A stretch of 64,000 bases of DNA from Pseudooctadecabacter sp. Lineage in GTDB: Bacteria > Pseudomonadota > Alphaproteobacteria > Rhodobacterales > Rhodobacteraceae. Position numbers and translations under genes: made by a program. This document shows, piece by piece, positions 17,507 through 26,019 of this stretch (the first letter of the stretch is position 1; each line of letters opens with the position of its first letter). Under the pieces are notes generated by a model that saw only the letters and a program-made list of their open reading frames with translations, searched no databases and was not told the DNA's origin. The stretch covers positions 62,001 through 126,000 of the forward strand of contig NZ_JAHDGE010000006.1 of the NCBI RefSeq assembly GCF_020627745.1, read 5' to 3'.

Positions 17507-17593
17507 GGTTGTTCCCTTGCGCTGGACCCATTGCAGCGGTAGGGACGACGCAACCAATTTGCCCGTTTTTCATGGCTGAGAGAGGGTGTGCCC

Positions 17594-18451
17594 ATGGCCT
17601 CTGACGATCCAAGAACACTCGTGTCGACCACTTGGCTGGCCGACCATCTGAAAGACCCAGATCTGCGGGTGTTGGATGCGACATGGTTTATGCCAGCGGA
17701 GGCGCGGGATGCGCAGGGCGAATACGAGGCAGGCCACATCCCCGGCGCACGGTTTTTCGACATAGACGAGATCAGCGACCAGCGGTCAGAACTGCCGCAC
17801 ATGATGCCGTCGACCGAGAAATTCATGAGCCGGATGCGCAAGATGGGCGTAGGCGACGGTCATCAGATTGTGGTCTATGACGGCATGGGCATTTTCAGCG
17901 CAGCGCGCGTGTGGTGGATGTTCCGTCTGATGGGCAAGACAGACATTGCGGTGCTGGATGGCGGTTTCCCCAAATGGCAGGCGGAGGGGCATCCGGTCGA
18001 GGATCTGCCCCCCGTAATCCGCGACCGCCACATGACGACCAGCCGCCAGAACCAGATGGTCAAGGATGTCACACAGGTGGCCGCCGCCTCAAAGCTGGGG
18101 GACTACGTGATTGTCGATGCCCGCGCGCCGGAGAGGTTTCGTGGCGACGTGCCCGAACCCCGTGAAGGGCTGCGCGCGGGCCACATCCCGAACAGCCGCA
18201 ACGTGTTTTACCGCGATCTGCTGAACCCAGACGGCACCATGAAATCCCCTGACGCCACGCGCCGCATCTTTGAAGCCGCTGGCGTTGATCTGTCGAAACC
18301 TGCGATTTTGTCGTGCGGGTCCGGCGTCACTGCCGCGATCCTTGCGCTTGCCATGGAACGCATGGGCAAGACCGATCACGCTGTTTACGACGGAAGCTGG
18401 TCCGAATGGGGCCTCTTCCCTGACCTTCCCATCCAAACCGGAGACGCATGA
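17594..18451 (+). CDS. sseA: 3-mercaptopyruvate sulfurtransferase
   Basis: Two-domain rhodanese-family enzyme, 285 residues, transferring sulfur from 3-mercaptopyruvate to thiols or cyanide. The first domain ends DGGFPKWQAEGHPVE. The second begins VIVDARAPERFRG and carries the active-site loop CGSGVT with Cys at residue 241. CGSGVT is the mercaptopyruvate form, while thiosulfate sulfurtransferases have CRxGx[RT]. The start at ATG 17594 is 6 bases from GAGAGAGGG; the ORF also has a GTG six bases earlier. Its stop overlaps the aminotransferase start. The pairing fits cysteine transamination to mercaptopyruvate, though that is inference. Confidence 0.92.
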   Translation: MASDDPRTLVSTTWLADHLKDPDLRVLDATWFMPAEARDAQGEYEAGHIPGARFFDIDEISDQRSELPHMMPSTEKFMSRMRKMGVGDGHQIVVYDGMGIFSAARVWWMFRLMGKTDIAVLDGGFPKWQAEGHPVEDLPPVIRDRHMTTSRQNQMVKDVTQVAAASKLGDYVIVDARAPERFRGDVPEPREGLRAGHIPNSRNVFYRDLLNPDGTMKSPDATRRIFEAAGVDLSKPAILSCGSGVTAAILALAMERMGKTDHAVYDGSWSEWGLFPDLPIQTGDA

Positions 18452-19635
18452 TGCTTGAGCATCTGAAAGACCAACCTAAAGACAAAATCCTCGCCCTGAT
18501 GGCGGCCTACCGCGCGGATGAGCGTGAAACCAAGATCGACCTCGGCGTGGGCGTTTACAAAGACGCGTCCGGCAACACGCCCGTCATGCGCGCTGTGAAA
18601 GAGGCCGAACGCCGGATCAACGCCGAGCAAACGACAAAGGCCTACACGGGTCTGGCGGGCGATCCTGCGTTCTCCGATGCGATGATTGATCTGGTGCTGG
18701 ATGGGGCTGTGGCGCGCAACCGCGTGGCGGCTGTGGCCACCCCCGGTGGCACCGGTGCGATCCGTCAGGCGTTGGAGCTGATCAAGATGGCTGCCCCCGG
18801 TGCGACCGTCTGGCTGTCGGACCCCACGTGGCCGAACCATCCGTCGATCATCAAATACCTCGGGATGAAGTCGAAGTCTTACCGGTATTTCGACAGCGAA
18901 ACCGGTCAGGTCGACTATGTCGGGATGCTGACCGATCTGGGTCAGGTGATGCCTGGTGACGTCGTGCTGCTGCACGGCTGCTGCCACAACCCGACCGGTG
19001 CGAACCTGACGATGCCCCAGTGGAAAGGTGTCATCGACCTGCTGAAGGAAAAGTCCGCGATGCCATTCATCGACATTGCCTATCAGGGCTTTGGCGACGG
19101 ATTGGACAAGGACGGGGCGGCGACCCGCATGGTTGCGGAGAGCTTCGACAACGTGCTGATTGCGGCCAGCTGTTCCAAGAACTTCGGCATTTACCGCGAA
19201 CGCACGGGCATTCTGATGGCGATTGCCAAGGATGAGGCGCAGCGCGATCTGGCGCAGCAGAACCTTGCCTTCCTCAACCGCCAGAATTTCAGCTTCCCGC
19301 CCGATCATGGTGCCCGGATCGTGTCCACGATCCTGAATGATCCTGAACTGCGTGCCGATTGGGAGGCCGAGCTGGAAGAGGTGCGCCTTGGCATGCTGGA
19401 CCTGCGTCAGCAGTTGGCCGCTGAACTGCGCCGCCTGTCCAATTCCGACCGGTTCGATTTTCTGGCGGAACATCGCGGCATGTTCAGCCGTTTGGGCACC
19501 AGCCCTGACAAGGTCGAGGCGCTGCGTGCCGATCACGGGATTTACATGGTGGGTGACAGCCGGATGAACATTGCCGGTCTGAACGCCGAAACCGTTCCCG
19601 TACTGGCGCAAGCGATCATCGACGCAGGGGTGTAG
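18448..19635 (+). CDS. Aromatic/aspartate amino acid aminotransferase
   Basis: Class I PLP aminotransferase of the TyrB/AspC subgroup, 395 residues. IDLGVGVYKDASGNTPVMRAV at the N-terminus, GGTGAIRQALEL, the segment HGCCHNPTGANLT, DIAYQGFGDGLDKD and the Schiff-base lysine in AASCSKNFGIYRERTG are all diagnostic. It interconverts aspartate or aromatic amino acids and 2-oxo acids with glutamate as partner. The ATG overlaps the sulfurtransferase stop (ATGATG allows a start at 18448 or 18451). Two hairpins follow the stop. Confidence 0.92.
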   Translation: MMLEHLKDQPKDKILALMAAYRADERETKIDLGVGVYKDASGNTPVMRAVKEAERRINAEQTTKAYTGLAGDPAFSDAMIDLVLDGAVARNRVAAVATPGGTGAIRQALELIKMAAPGATVWLSDPTWPNHPSIIKYLGMKSKSYRYFDSETGQVDYVGMLTDLGQVMPGDVVLLHGCCHNPTGANLTMPQWKGVIDLLKEKSAMPFIDIAYQGFGDGLDKDGAATRMVAESFDNVLIAASCSKNFGIYRERTGILMAIAKDEAQRDLAQQNLAFLNRQNFSFPPDHGARIVSTILNDPELRADWEAELEEVRLGMLDLRQQLAAELRRLSNSDRFDFLAEHRGMFSRLGTSPDKVEALRADHGIYMVGDSRMNIAGLNAETVPVLAQAIIDAGV

Positions 19636-19658
19636 CAACGCCTTATCAAAGGCGTTGC
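19635..19658 (+). terminator. Perfect hairpin after the aminotransferase
   Basis: GCAACGCCTT-ATCA-AAGGCGTTGC: a perfect 10-bp stem that begins in the stop codon. Only a loose T-run (GGTTTTCAT) follows, so it may stabilise the transcript's 3' end as much as terminate it. Confidence 0.55.
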
Positions 19659-19700
19659 GGACAGGTTTTCATAAAGATGCCTGCGCCCTCGTAACACAAC

Positions 19701-19733
19701 AGGGGCGTTCCCATATCAAGGGGACGCCCCTTG
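19701..19733 (+). terminator. Second hairpin, terminator-like
   Basis: AGGGGCGTTCCC pairs with GGGGACGCCCCT (one G-T pair) around a 7-base loop, and TT follows. It lies 18 bases before the SDR start, so it separates the aminotransferase transcript from the SDR or sits in the SDR leader. Confidence 0.6.
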
Positions 19734-19751
19734 CCATTACCGGAGAAGATC

Positions 19752-20525
19752 ATGCCCAACACTGCCCTTATCACAGGCGCCTCCTCCGGGATTGGCGCGG
19801 CTTTGGCCCGTTTTCATGCAAAGACCGGTGGTGATCTGATCCTGACCGCACGTCGCGTGGATGCCTTGAACGCATTGAAAGATGAACTGGAGGCTGCGCA
19901 CGGGGTCACCGTGCGGGTTGTCGCGCTGGATCTGGGAACCGCCAATGGCGCGGAAAGTCTGGTCGAGGCTGTCGAGGGCTTTGATATGACGGTTGATATT
20001 TTGATCAACAACGCGGGCTTCGGCGGTCACGGGCGGCTGATTGACCGCGATCTTGCCGATGAACAGGCGATGATTGATCTGAACGTCAAGGCGCTGGTGA
20101 CGTTGACCCATGCGTTTGGTTCTAAAATGGCGGCCAAGGGCGGCGGCAGGATTTTGAATGTCGGGTCCACGGCAGGGTTCATGCCCGGACCATTGCAGGC
20201 CGTCTATTTCGCCACCAAGGCGTTTGTGAATTCGTTTAGCCAGGCGGTCGATCATGAATTGCGCGACAAGGGTGTCACCGTAACGGTTCTGGCACCCGGT
20301 TACGTCGAAACGGAGTTTGCGGACCGCGCCGATCTGGACGGGACCGATCTGGTCAAGTCGGGCGCGACCCCTGAAAGCGTGGCGGAATACGGATATAACG
20401 CGATGATGAACGGCGATCTTGTGGCGATCAATGACAAACGTCTGTCATTCATGCTGGGGTGGATTACGCCGTTCCTGCCGCGCCGGACCGTTTTGAAAAT
20501 GGTCGAGAAGATGCAGTCGAAGTGA
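19752..20525 (+). CDS. Short-chain dehydrogenase/reductase (SDR)
   Basis: Classical-type SDR, 257 residues, NAD(P)-dependent. The cofactor motif TGASSGIG is at residues 9-16, NNAG follows at about residue 85, and the catalytic Ser...Tyr-x3-Lys is seen as NVGSTAGFMP...YFATKAF. The substrate is unknown. The C-terminus has GWITPFLPRRTVLKMVEK, similar to the DltE/YqjQ-like group. The start at ATG 19752 is supported by GGAGAAG just upstream. It is convergent with the FkbM gene, whose stop lies 13 bases away. Confidence 0.9.
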   Translation: MPNTALITGASSGIGAALARFHAKTGGDLILTARRVDALNALKDELEAAHGVTVRVVALDLGTANGAESLVEAVEGFDMTVDILINNAGFGGHGRLIDRDLADEQAMIDLNVKALVTLTHAFGSKMAAKGGGRILNVGSTAGFMPGPLQAVYFATKAFVNSFSQAVDHELRDKGVTVTVLAPGYVETEFADRADLDGTDLVKSGATPESVAEYGYNAMMNGDLVAINDKRLSFMLGWITPFLPRRTVLKMVEKMQSK

Positions 20526-20538
20526 CAACCGCGCGACG

Positions 20539-21327
20539 TCAGCTTGCCTGATAGATGACGTTGCTGCGGTACAATTCCGTCCCGCTGTAGCCATAGTCCG
20601 CGAGGAAGGCATCGCACTCCTCGCGTTCATGGCGAAACACCTCGATCCACAAGGTGGGCTTGCTTTGCGTCAGGATGTTGTGGGCGCCGCGCAGCACCTC
20701 GATCTGGTAGCCTTCGACGTCAATTTTTACAAAGCCGACCTTTTTGAGGTCCGCCTTGGTCAGCGTATCATCCAGAGAGACCATCGGGGTCTGGCCATTG
20801 TTATCGTGCGAAAATGATGCGGCCCCCAAATTGCCCTGTTTGTAGGACGCCAGCGACCCCGTGCCTTTTGCGGCCCCCAGAAGGGCGTTTGTCGCACGGA
20901 TATCGCGGCCTTTTGCGTTCAGTTCGATATTGCGTTGCAGCGCGTCGAACACAGTACGCTGGGGTTCGAAGCAATAAAGCCGCGACGGTTTGAAGTAGTG
21001 ATCAAAATAGACGGTATGGTTTCCGATGTTCGCACCGGCATCAATGATGACCTGACCTTCGGGCACGATATCCATCTCTCTCAGTTTGTTGAGGTATTCG
21101 GATTCGTAGAAATCGCGGTCTGCGATCAGGTGCCGCTGGATAAGGTCGCGGTCGCCGAAGGGGACATAGATGCGAAACGGATCGCCCCGATGGCTGATGT
21201 CAACGATGTGGTCGGGCCCCAAGTTGCCGAATGCAATCAGCTGGTTTTGATATTCCATCCGCCGGTTCAGGCGCACCATCATCTTGTTTAGGTTCTCCGC
21301 CCAAGGGGGCATGTCGTCTGCTGTCAT
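20539..21327 (-). CDS. FkbM family methyltransferase
   Basis: SAM-dependent methyltransferase of the FkbM group, about 262 residues. The SAM loop IIDAGANIGNHTVYF is about one third in, FEPQRTVFDALQRNIELN follows, and VGFVKIDVEGYQIEVLRGA is the FkbM signature toward the C-terminus. Members O-methylate sugars or polyketides; the acceptor here is unknown. No glycan or secondary-metabolite cluster surrounds it, so it is an orphan. The start at 21327 (MTADDMPPW) is the best guess; no clear Shine-Dalgarno sequence is visible and an ORF start 66 bases upstream is possible. Confidence 0.85.
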   Translation of the reverse strand: MTADDMPPWAENLNKMMVRLNRRMEYQNQLIAFGNLGPDHIVDISHRGDPFRIYVPFGDRDLIQRHLIADRDFYESEYLNKLREMDIVPEGQVIIDAGANIGNHTVYFDHYFKPSRLYCFEPQRTVFDALQRNIELNAKGRDIRATNALLGAAKGTGSLASYKQGNLGAASFSHDNNGQTPMVSLDDTLTKADLKKVGFVKIDVEGYQIEVLRGAHNILTQSKPTLWIEVFRHEREECDAFLADYGYSGTELYRSNVIYQAS

Positions 21328-21435
21328 GGTGTTTGCCAATTTTGTTGATCGGGCCTTTGTGGCACTATGGGCGCAAAGGTCGCGCCGAACCAAGGACTTT
21401 ATCCGATTGCCGCCCCTGAATACGGCAAGACATGC

Positions 21436-21466
21436 AAAAAGGGCCCCGCCGGTGAAAGCGGGGCCC
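21436..21466 (-). terminator. Terminator of the glnK-amtB transcript
   Basis: GGGCCCCGC (21441-21449) pairs perfectly with GCGGGGCCC (21458-21466). The A-tract 21436-21440 becomes a T-run on the minus strand, downstream of amtB. Confidence 0.85.
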
Positions 21467-21493
21467 TCTTTGGTAAGGCTATGTCAGGGAGAA

Positions 21494-22807
21494 TTAGCCT
21501 TTGGTGAAGTCGGGGTAGGCTTCCATGCCCAGCTCGGACGTATCGAGACCCTGAATCTCTGCCTCTTCGGAGACGCGGATGCCTGTGGTGGCTTTCAGGA
21601 TGAACCACACGATGCCTGCGGCAACGAAGGTGAACACACCGTAGCAGACGATGGCTGTCAGCTGTGTGATCAGGCTTGTCTCAGGGGTGTAGAAGACCAC
21701 GGCGATGGTGCCCCAGATACCTGCAAAGAGGTGTACCGGAATGGCGCCGACGACATCGTCGATCTTCAGCTTGTCCAGAAGCGGCACAGTGAAGACCACG
21801 ATCAGACCACCAACAGCACCGATCCACAGGGACCCGAACATGGAGGGTTCAAGCGGGGACGCCGTGATGGACACGAGGCCCGCCAGACAGCCGTTCAGCA
21901 CCATGGTCAGGTCGACCTTTTTGTACATGATCTGCGTCAGGATCAGGGCCGCAACAGCACCGGAGGCAGCCGCCATGTTGGTGTTGGCAAAGATACGACC
22001 CACGTCGGTGATGTCACCCACAGTGCCCGCAGCAAGTTGGGAGCCGCCGTTGAAGCCGAACCAACCCAGCCACAGGATGAACGTACCAAGCGTTGCGAGG
22101 GCCAGGTTGGAACCAGGCATCGGGTTCACGCGGCCGTCTTTGTACTTGCCCAGACGTGGCCCGAGGATCAGTGCGCCAGCCAAAGCAGCCCAGCCACCCA
22201 CGGAGTGCACAACAGTGGAACCCGCGAAGTCATAGAAGCCCATCTCGGACAAGAAGCCGCCGCCCCACTGCCAGGAGCCGGAAATCGGGTAGAGGATACC
22301 AGTCAGCACAATCACGAAGATCAGGAAGGGCCACAGTTTGATGCGTTCGGCCAAAGCGCCGGACACGATGGACGCCGTGGCAGCCACAAACATCAGCTGG
22401 AAGAAGAAGTCGGACGCAACGGACGCATAATCAAGTGATGCGTCAGCAGCAGACAGACCGACCGGTTCAAGCACCGTTGGGACAAAGTTGAAGGCGAAGT
22501 AGCCGTTAAAGTCACCTGGGTACATCAGGTTGAAACCAACCAGCCAGTACATGATCGCCGCCAATGAGAACAATGCGATGTTCTTGGTCAGCTGCATTGT
22601 GACGTTCTTGGACCGCACGAGGCCGGCCTCAAGCATGGCAAAGCCTGCAGCCATCCAGAACACCAGAAAACCGCCCACAAGGAACAGCAGGGTGGTCATG
22701 ATATAGGGGCCGATTTCATCGAAGCCGGGAGCGGCATCTTGCGCCAGCGCGAGGGTCGGAAGTGCTGCAACTGCACCCGCGACCGATAGTGTTTTCAGAA
22801 ATTTCAT
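21494..22807 (-). CDS. amtB: Ammonium transporter AmtB
   Basis: Inner-membrane ammonium channel, about 437 residues. A signal peptide (MKFLKTLSVAGAVAALPTLALA) is cleaved after ALA. About eleven transmembrane helices follow, starting IGPYIMTTLLFLVGGFLVFW. FDFAGSTVVHSVGGWAALAGA carries the first pore His, and VHLFAGIWGTIAVVF the second. The start at 22807 was set by the signal peptide and GAGGA about 9 bases upstream, rather than the longer ORF start. It follows glnK by 25 bases, the classic glnK-amtB operon under nitrogen control. Confidence 0.96.
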   Translation of the reverse strand: MKFLKTLSVAGAVAALPTLALAQDAAPGFDEIGPYIMTTLLFLVGGFLVFWMAAGFAMLEAGLVRSKNVTMQLTKNIALFSLAAIMYWLVGFNLMYPGDFNGYFAFNFVPTVLEPVGLSAADASLDYASVASDFFFQLMFVAATASIVSGALAERIKLWPFLIFVIVLTGILYPISGSWQWGGGFLSEMGFYDFAGSTVVHSVGGWAALAGALILGPRLGKYKDGRVNPMPGSNLALATLGTFILWLGWFGFNGGSQLAAGTVGDITDVGRIFANTNMAAASGAVAALILTQIMYKKVDLTMVLNGCLAGLVSITASPLEPSMFGSLWIGAVGGLIVVFTVPLLDKLKIDDVVGAIPVHLFAGIWGTIAVVFYTPETSLITQLTAIVCYGVFTFVAAGIVWFILKATTGIRVSEEAEIQGLDTSELGMEAYPDFTKG

Positions 22808-22832
22808 CTGTTTGAGTTCCTCTATGAGCCGC

Positions 22833-23171
22833 TTAAATCGCGTCGTCGTTGATTTCACCGGTGCGGACGCGCAGGGCGCTTTGCACATCGAGTGTAAAGA
22901 TTTTGCCGTCACCGATTTTGTCGGTCTTGGCGGTGCTGGCGATGGTTTCGACCACCTGTTCGGCCATGGCAGAGGCCACGACGATTTCCAGCTTCACCTT
23001 TGGCACGAAGTTCACGGCATATTCCGCGCCGCGGTAGATTTCGGTGTGCCCGGACTGAGAGCCGAAGCCCTTGATCTCGGTGACCATCATCCCGCGAACG
23101 CCAATGGCTGTCAGGGCCTCTCGGACCTCTTCCAGCTTGAACGGTTTGATTGTTGCAATAATGAGTTTCAC
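22833..23171 (-). CDS. glnK: Nitrogen regulatory protein P-II (GlnK type)
   Basis: PII signal protein, 112 residues, a trimer that binds ATP and 2-oxoglutarate. The T-loop reads SQSGHTEIYRGAEYAVNF with the uridylylated Tyr at residue 51. Signature C-terminal block GDGKIFTLDVQSALRVRTGE is present. Its position directly before amtB suggests the GlnK paralogue, which blocks AmtB when nitrogen is plentiful, rather than the glnA-linked GlnB. The promoter region lies upstream at 23172-23400 and carries a palindrome and a direct repeat. Confidence 0.95.
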   Translation of the reverse strand: MKLIIATIKPFKLEEVREALTAIGVRGMMVTEIKGFGSQSGHTEIYRGAEYAVNFVPKVKLEIVVASAMAEQVVETIASTAKTDKIGDGKIFTLDVQSALRVRTGEINDDAI

Positions 23172-23271
23172 GATTGTCCCTTCCGGTTTTCGTCTTGGCA
23201 GACCCCCGAAGGCCCGCGCTGGTCACAAAAGGTCGCAAGGGGTGACGTATCTCAAGCGAGTGACGCCGCAT

Positions 23272-23311
23272 TTGGCGCGCGCCAACTTAAGTTTTGCACA
23301 AAAAATGCACA
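23272..23311. promoter_or_regulatory. Palindrome and phased direct repeat upstream of glnK
   Basis: TTGGCGCGCGCCAA (23272-23285) is a perfect 14-bp palindrome. TGCACA occurs at 23295-23300 and 23306-23311, 11 bp apart. NtrC half-sites contain TGCAC, so these could bind NtrC, but the spacing is not the canonical one. A sigma-54 GG-N10-GC element with correct spacing was not found near the palindrome. Confidence 0.35.
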
Positions 23312-23445
23312 ATTTGATCCTTTTGACTAAAAATTAATCAGGCAGAAAACCGCTTAAACTGTGTCGAAGTTTCTCTACTTTTGGAATCAGCGGCAGTAAC
23401 ATGGGCGAAAGCGACGTCGAAAAGACGCAAGCGAGAGTGGGCAGA

Positions 23446-25605
23446 ATGGCTGGTAAACGAGGATCACGCGCACCGCTGGTGGCGGACAAGCGCAGCAAAG
23501 CTGCGCCCAAAAAGCGTAAACCGGCGCGACGTCCCAAGACAAAGCCGCGCGGGGTGCTGGGCACACTCCTGTGGCCTTTCAAATGGCTGTTGATCCTGCT
23601 GTGGCGTCTGGCGTGGCGCGGGGCGCTGGTTGTCGGGGCGATCGTGGGTCTGGCGGTCCTTTACTACGCATCGACCCTGCCGCCGTTCGAAGACCTTGTT
23701 GATGGCCGGACCCGCGGGTCCGTTACCCTGCTGGACGTGCGCGGAGAGACATTCGCGTGGCGCGGGGACCAGTTTGGCGGGATGGTCACGGCACAGACCG
23801 TCAGCCCCCATTTGCGCAACGCCATTGTCGCCACCGAGGACAAGCGGTTTTACAACTGGTATCACATCGGCGTCGATTTCTACGCGACCGGCGCGGCCAT
23901 GGTTCGCAACCAGCGGCTGAACGGGCACCCGTTCCGTGGCGCAGGCGGGTCCTCGATCACCCAACAAACGGCAAAGCTGCTGTGTTTCGGCCAGCCGTTT
24001 GACCCCGATCAGTGGGAAGACGAGGCCGCCTACGAACAGGACTGCCGCAGCACGACCCTTTGGCGCAAAATCGTCGAGATGACCTACGCCATGGCGATGG
24101 AGACCCGTTATACCAAGGATGAAATCCTGACGATCTATATGAACCGCGCCTATCTGGGTGCCGGATCACGCGGGTTCGAGGCCGCCGCGCAGCGGTATTT
24201 CGGGATTTCGGCGGCAGAGGTGACCCCGCCACAGGCGGCGATGCTGGCAGGACTTTTGAAGGCGCCGTCAAGTTTCTCGCCCACGCGGAACCTGCAGACA
24301 GCGCAGGATCGGGGCGCGACGGTTTTGCGCCTGATGCGGGAAGCGGGGTATCTGACCCCGCAAGAGGAGGCCATTGCACAGGCCAATCCAGCCACCCTGT
24401 CCGAGGCGGCGCGCCGCCGTGCGGGCGGCTATTTTGCCGATTGGGTCATGGACAGCGGGCCAAATTTCTTTACCGAACAGACGACCGAAGATGTGATCAT
24501 CAAGACCACGCTGGACCCCCGCATACAGAACGCAGCGGAAGCCGCATTGGTCTGGGTCTTTGAAAACAAGGTCCGTGAAGGATCGCAGGCGCAAGCAGCG
24601 ATTGTCGTGATGTCGGCGGATGGTGCCGTGCGGGGCATGGTCGGTGGACGCGATCTGACGGTTGCCGGTGCGTTCAACCGCGCAACGCAGGCGCTGCGGC
24701 AGACAGGATCGGCGTTCAAACCGTTTGTCTATGGCACGGCGCTGGAACTGGGCATGTCGCCGCTGGACGTTCTGGTTGACGAGCCGCGCTGCTGGACGGT
24801 GCCCGGATCGGGCGAATACTGTCCGCGCAACTACACCAATGAATTTCAGGGCCCTGTGACCCTGACCGAAGCCTTGCAGCAATCGTTGAACATTCCGGCA
24901 GTGGCGCTGTCCGAAACCGTGGGCCGTGAAAATGTCCGCACGGTCGCGGAAAATTTCGGCATCGTCAGTGATTTGGCGAATGGTCCTGCGCTGGCGCTTG
25001 GCGCGTCGGAAAGTACCCTGCTTGAGATGACGGGTGCCTATGCGGGCATACTCAACGGGGGATCGGCGGTCAAGCCCTACGGGCTGGTCGAATTGCGCCT
25101 GATGGGGGACGACTTGCCGGTGCTGGAGGCCACCGGCGGGATTCGTGAACGGGTCATTCAGGAAAGCGCCGCGCGGCAGCTGACGTGGATGATGTATCAG
25201 GTCGTGGAGGGCGGTTCGGGCCGCCGGGCCGCCGTTGACGGCTGGGAGATCGCGGGAAAGACGGGCACCACCCAAGGGGCGCGGGACGCATGGTTCATCG
25301 GATTTTCCGGCGATTACGTCGCCGGGGTCTGGATGGGCTATGACGACAACACACCGCTGACCGGCGTGACCGGGTCCGGACTTCCCGCCGAGATCTGGCA
25401 CGAGACGATGGTGCGCGTCCTTGAGGGCTTGCCTGTTTCCCCCCTGCCGATGACGGTGCCTGCCGGGGTTACACAGCAGCCGCAGGGTCAGACCGGTCAG
25501 GGCGGACAGTCCGGCCAGAATGGTCAGGGTCTTGGATATTCCGAGGAAGAGGCCGGAGACATCATCGAAAACCTGCTTCTGGAACTTATCCTGAACGGCA
25601 GGTGA
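23446..25605 (+). CDS. Class A penicillin-binding protein (PBP1A family)
   Basis: Bifunctional cell-wall synthase, about 719 residues. A basic cytoplasmic tail (KRKPARRPKTKPRG) and one transmembrane helix (WRGALVVGAIVGLAVLYYA) come first. The glycosyltransferase domain has the catalytic Glu in ATEDKRFYNWYHIGVD and GGSSITQQTAKLL. The transpeptidase domain has SAFK in the Ser-x-x-Lys box and KTGTTQ near the C-terminus. The C-terminal tail is rich in Gln and Gly (QGQTGQGGQSGQNGQ). The start is uncertain between 23401 and 23446. It ends one base before the convergent secreted-protein gene. Confidence 0.92.
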   Translation: MAGKRGSRAPLVADKRSKAAPKKRKPARRPKTKPRGVLGTLLWPFKWLLILLWRLAWRGALVVGAIVGLAVLYYASTLPPFEDLVDGRTRGSVTLLDVRGETFAWRGDQFGGMVTAQTVSPHLRNAIVATEDKRFYNWYHIGVDFYATGAAMVRNQRLNGHPFRGAGGSSITQQTAKLLCFGQPFDPDQWEDEAAYEQDCRSTTLWRKIVEMTYAMAMETRYTKDEILTIYMNRAYLGAGSRGFEAAAQRYFGISAAEVTPPQAAMLAGLLKAPSSFSPTRNLQTAQDRGATVLRLMREAGYLTPQEEAIAQANPATLSEAARRRAGGYFADWVMDSGPNFFTEQTTEDVIIKTTLDPRIQNAAEAALVWVFENKVREGSQAQAAIVVMSADGAVRGMVGGRDLTVAGAFNRATQALRQTGSAFKPFVYGTALELGMSPLDVLVDEPRCWTVPGSGEYCPRNYTNEFQGPVTLTEALQQSLNIPAVALSETVGRENVRTVAENFGIVSDLANGPALALGASESTLLEMTGAYAGILNGGSAVKPYGLVELRLMGDDLPVLEATGGIRERVIQESAARQLTWMMYQVVEGGSGRRAAVDGWEIAGKTGTTQGARDAWFIGFSGDYVAGVWMGYDDNTPLTGVTGSGLPAEIWHETMVRVLEGLPVSPLPMTVPAGVTQQPQGQTGQGGQSGQNGQGLGYSEEEAGDIIENLLLELILNGR

Positions 25606-26019
25606 TCAGCCGTCGCTGGCCACTTCGTCTGCGGGTGTCTCTTCTTGGGCGCTGGCATCGACGGGGGCCGCAGACGGGTCAGGACATTGAGAATAGCGAA
25701 AGGCGTAGCCGTCCCAGATCATGATGATGCCGCCTTCTTCGGCGTCGTTCATCAGCATGGCCCGTTCGGTCCAGACCTCATCATTGCCGGAGCAGTTCAT
25801 GGTATAAAGGGTGGCATCCATATCGACGACGTTGACGGGTCTGGTCATCCGGCATTCCACCTCAACCCCGTAAAAAATTCCGTCTTCAATCCGAAGAGCG
25901 CCGCCATCGACCCCCACCAGCGCACATTCGGCGTTGGCGTTCTGACGGTAGACGCCATCATAGGGGGTGGCCGCAGCAATCGCGGGGGCGAGGATCATCG
26001 CCAAAGCTAGTCGTGTCAT
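25606..26019 (-). CDS. Small secreted protein of unknown function
   Basis: A 137-residue protein with an N-terminal signal peptide (MTRLALAMILAPAIAAA) and three to four cysteines in the mature chain (C32, C57, C77, C111 approximately), suitable for periplasmic disulfides. It has a repeat-free beta-rich sequence and a C-terminal acidic tail (EETPADEVASDG). I recognise no family. Its ATG overlaps the mlaC stop (ATGA), so it is the last gene of the mlaA-mlaC transcript and may have a periplasmic role in the same process, which is inference. It faces the PBP gene with stops abutting. Confidence 0.7.
   Translation of the reverse strand: MTRLALAMILAPAIAAATPYDGVYRQNANAECALVGVDGGALRIEDGIFYGVEVECRMTRPVNVVDMDATLYTMNCSGNDEVWTERAMLMNDAEEGGIIMIWDGYAFRYSQCPDPSAAPVDASAQEETPADEVASDG

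Noticed and set aside
18385..19638. 417-codon minus-strand ORF opposite the aromatic aminotransferase
   Set aside because: Composition is typical of a reverse-frame shadow, while the plus strand has all aminotransferase motifs.
21284..22438. 384-codon plus-strand ORF across amtB
   Set aside because: Shadow frame; His- and Asp-rich translation with no recognisable domain.
23250..23300. Sigma-54 promoter for glnK
   Set aside because: The GG and GC elements near the palindrome are 12 bases apart rather than 10 on the minus strand.
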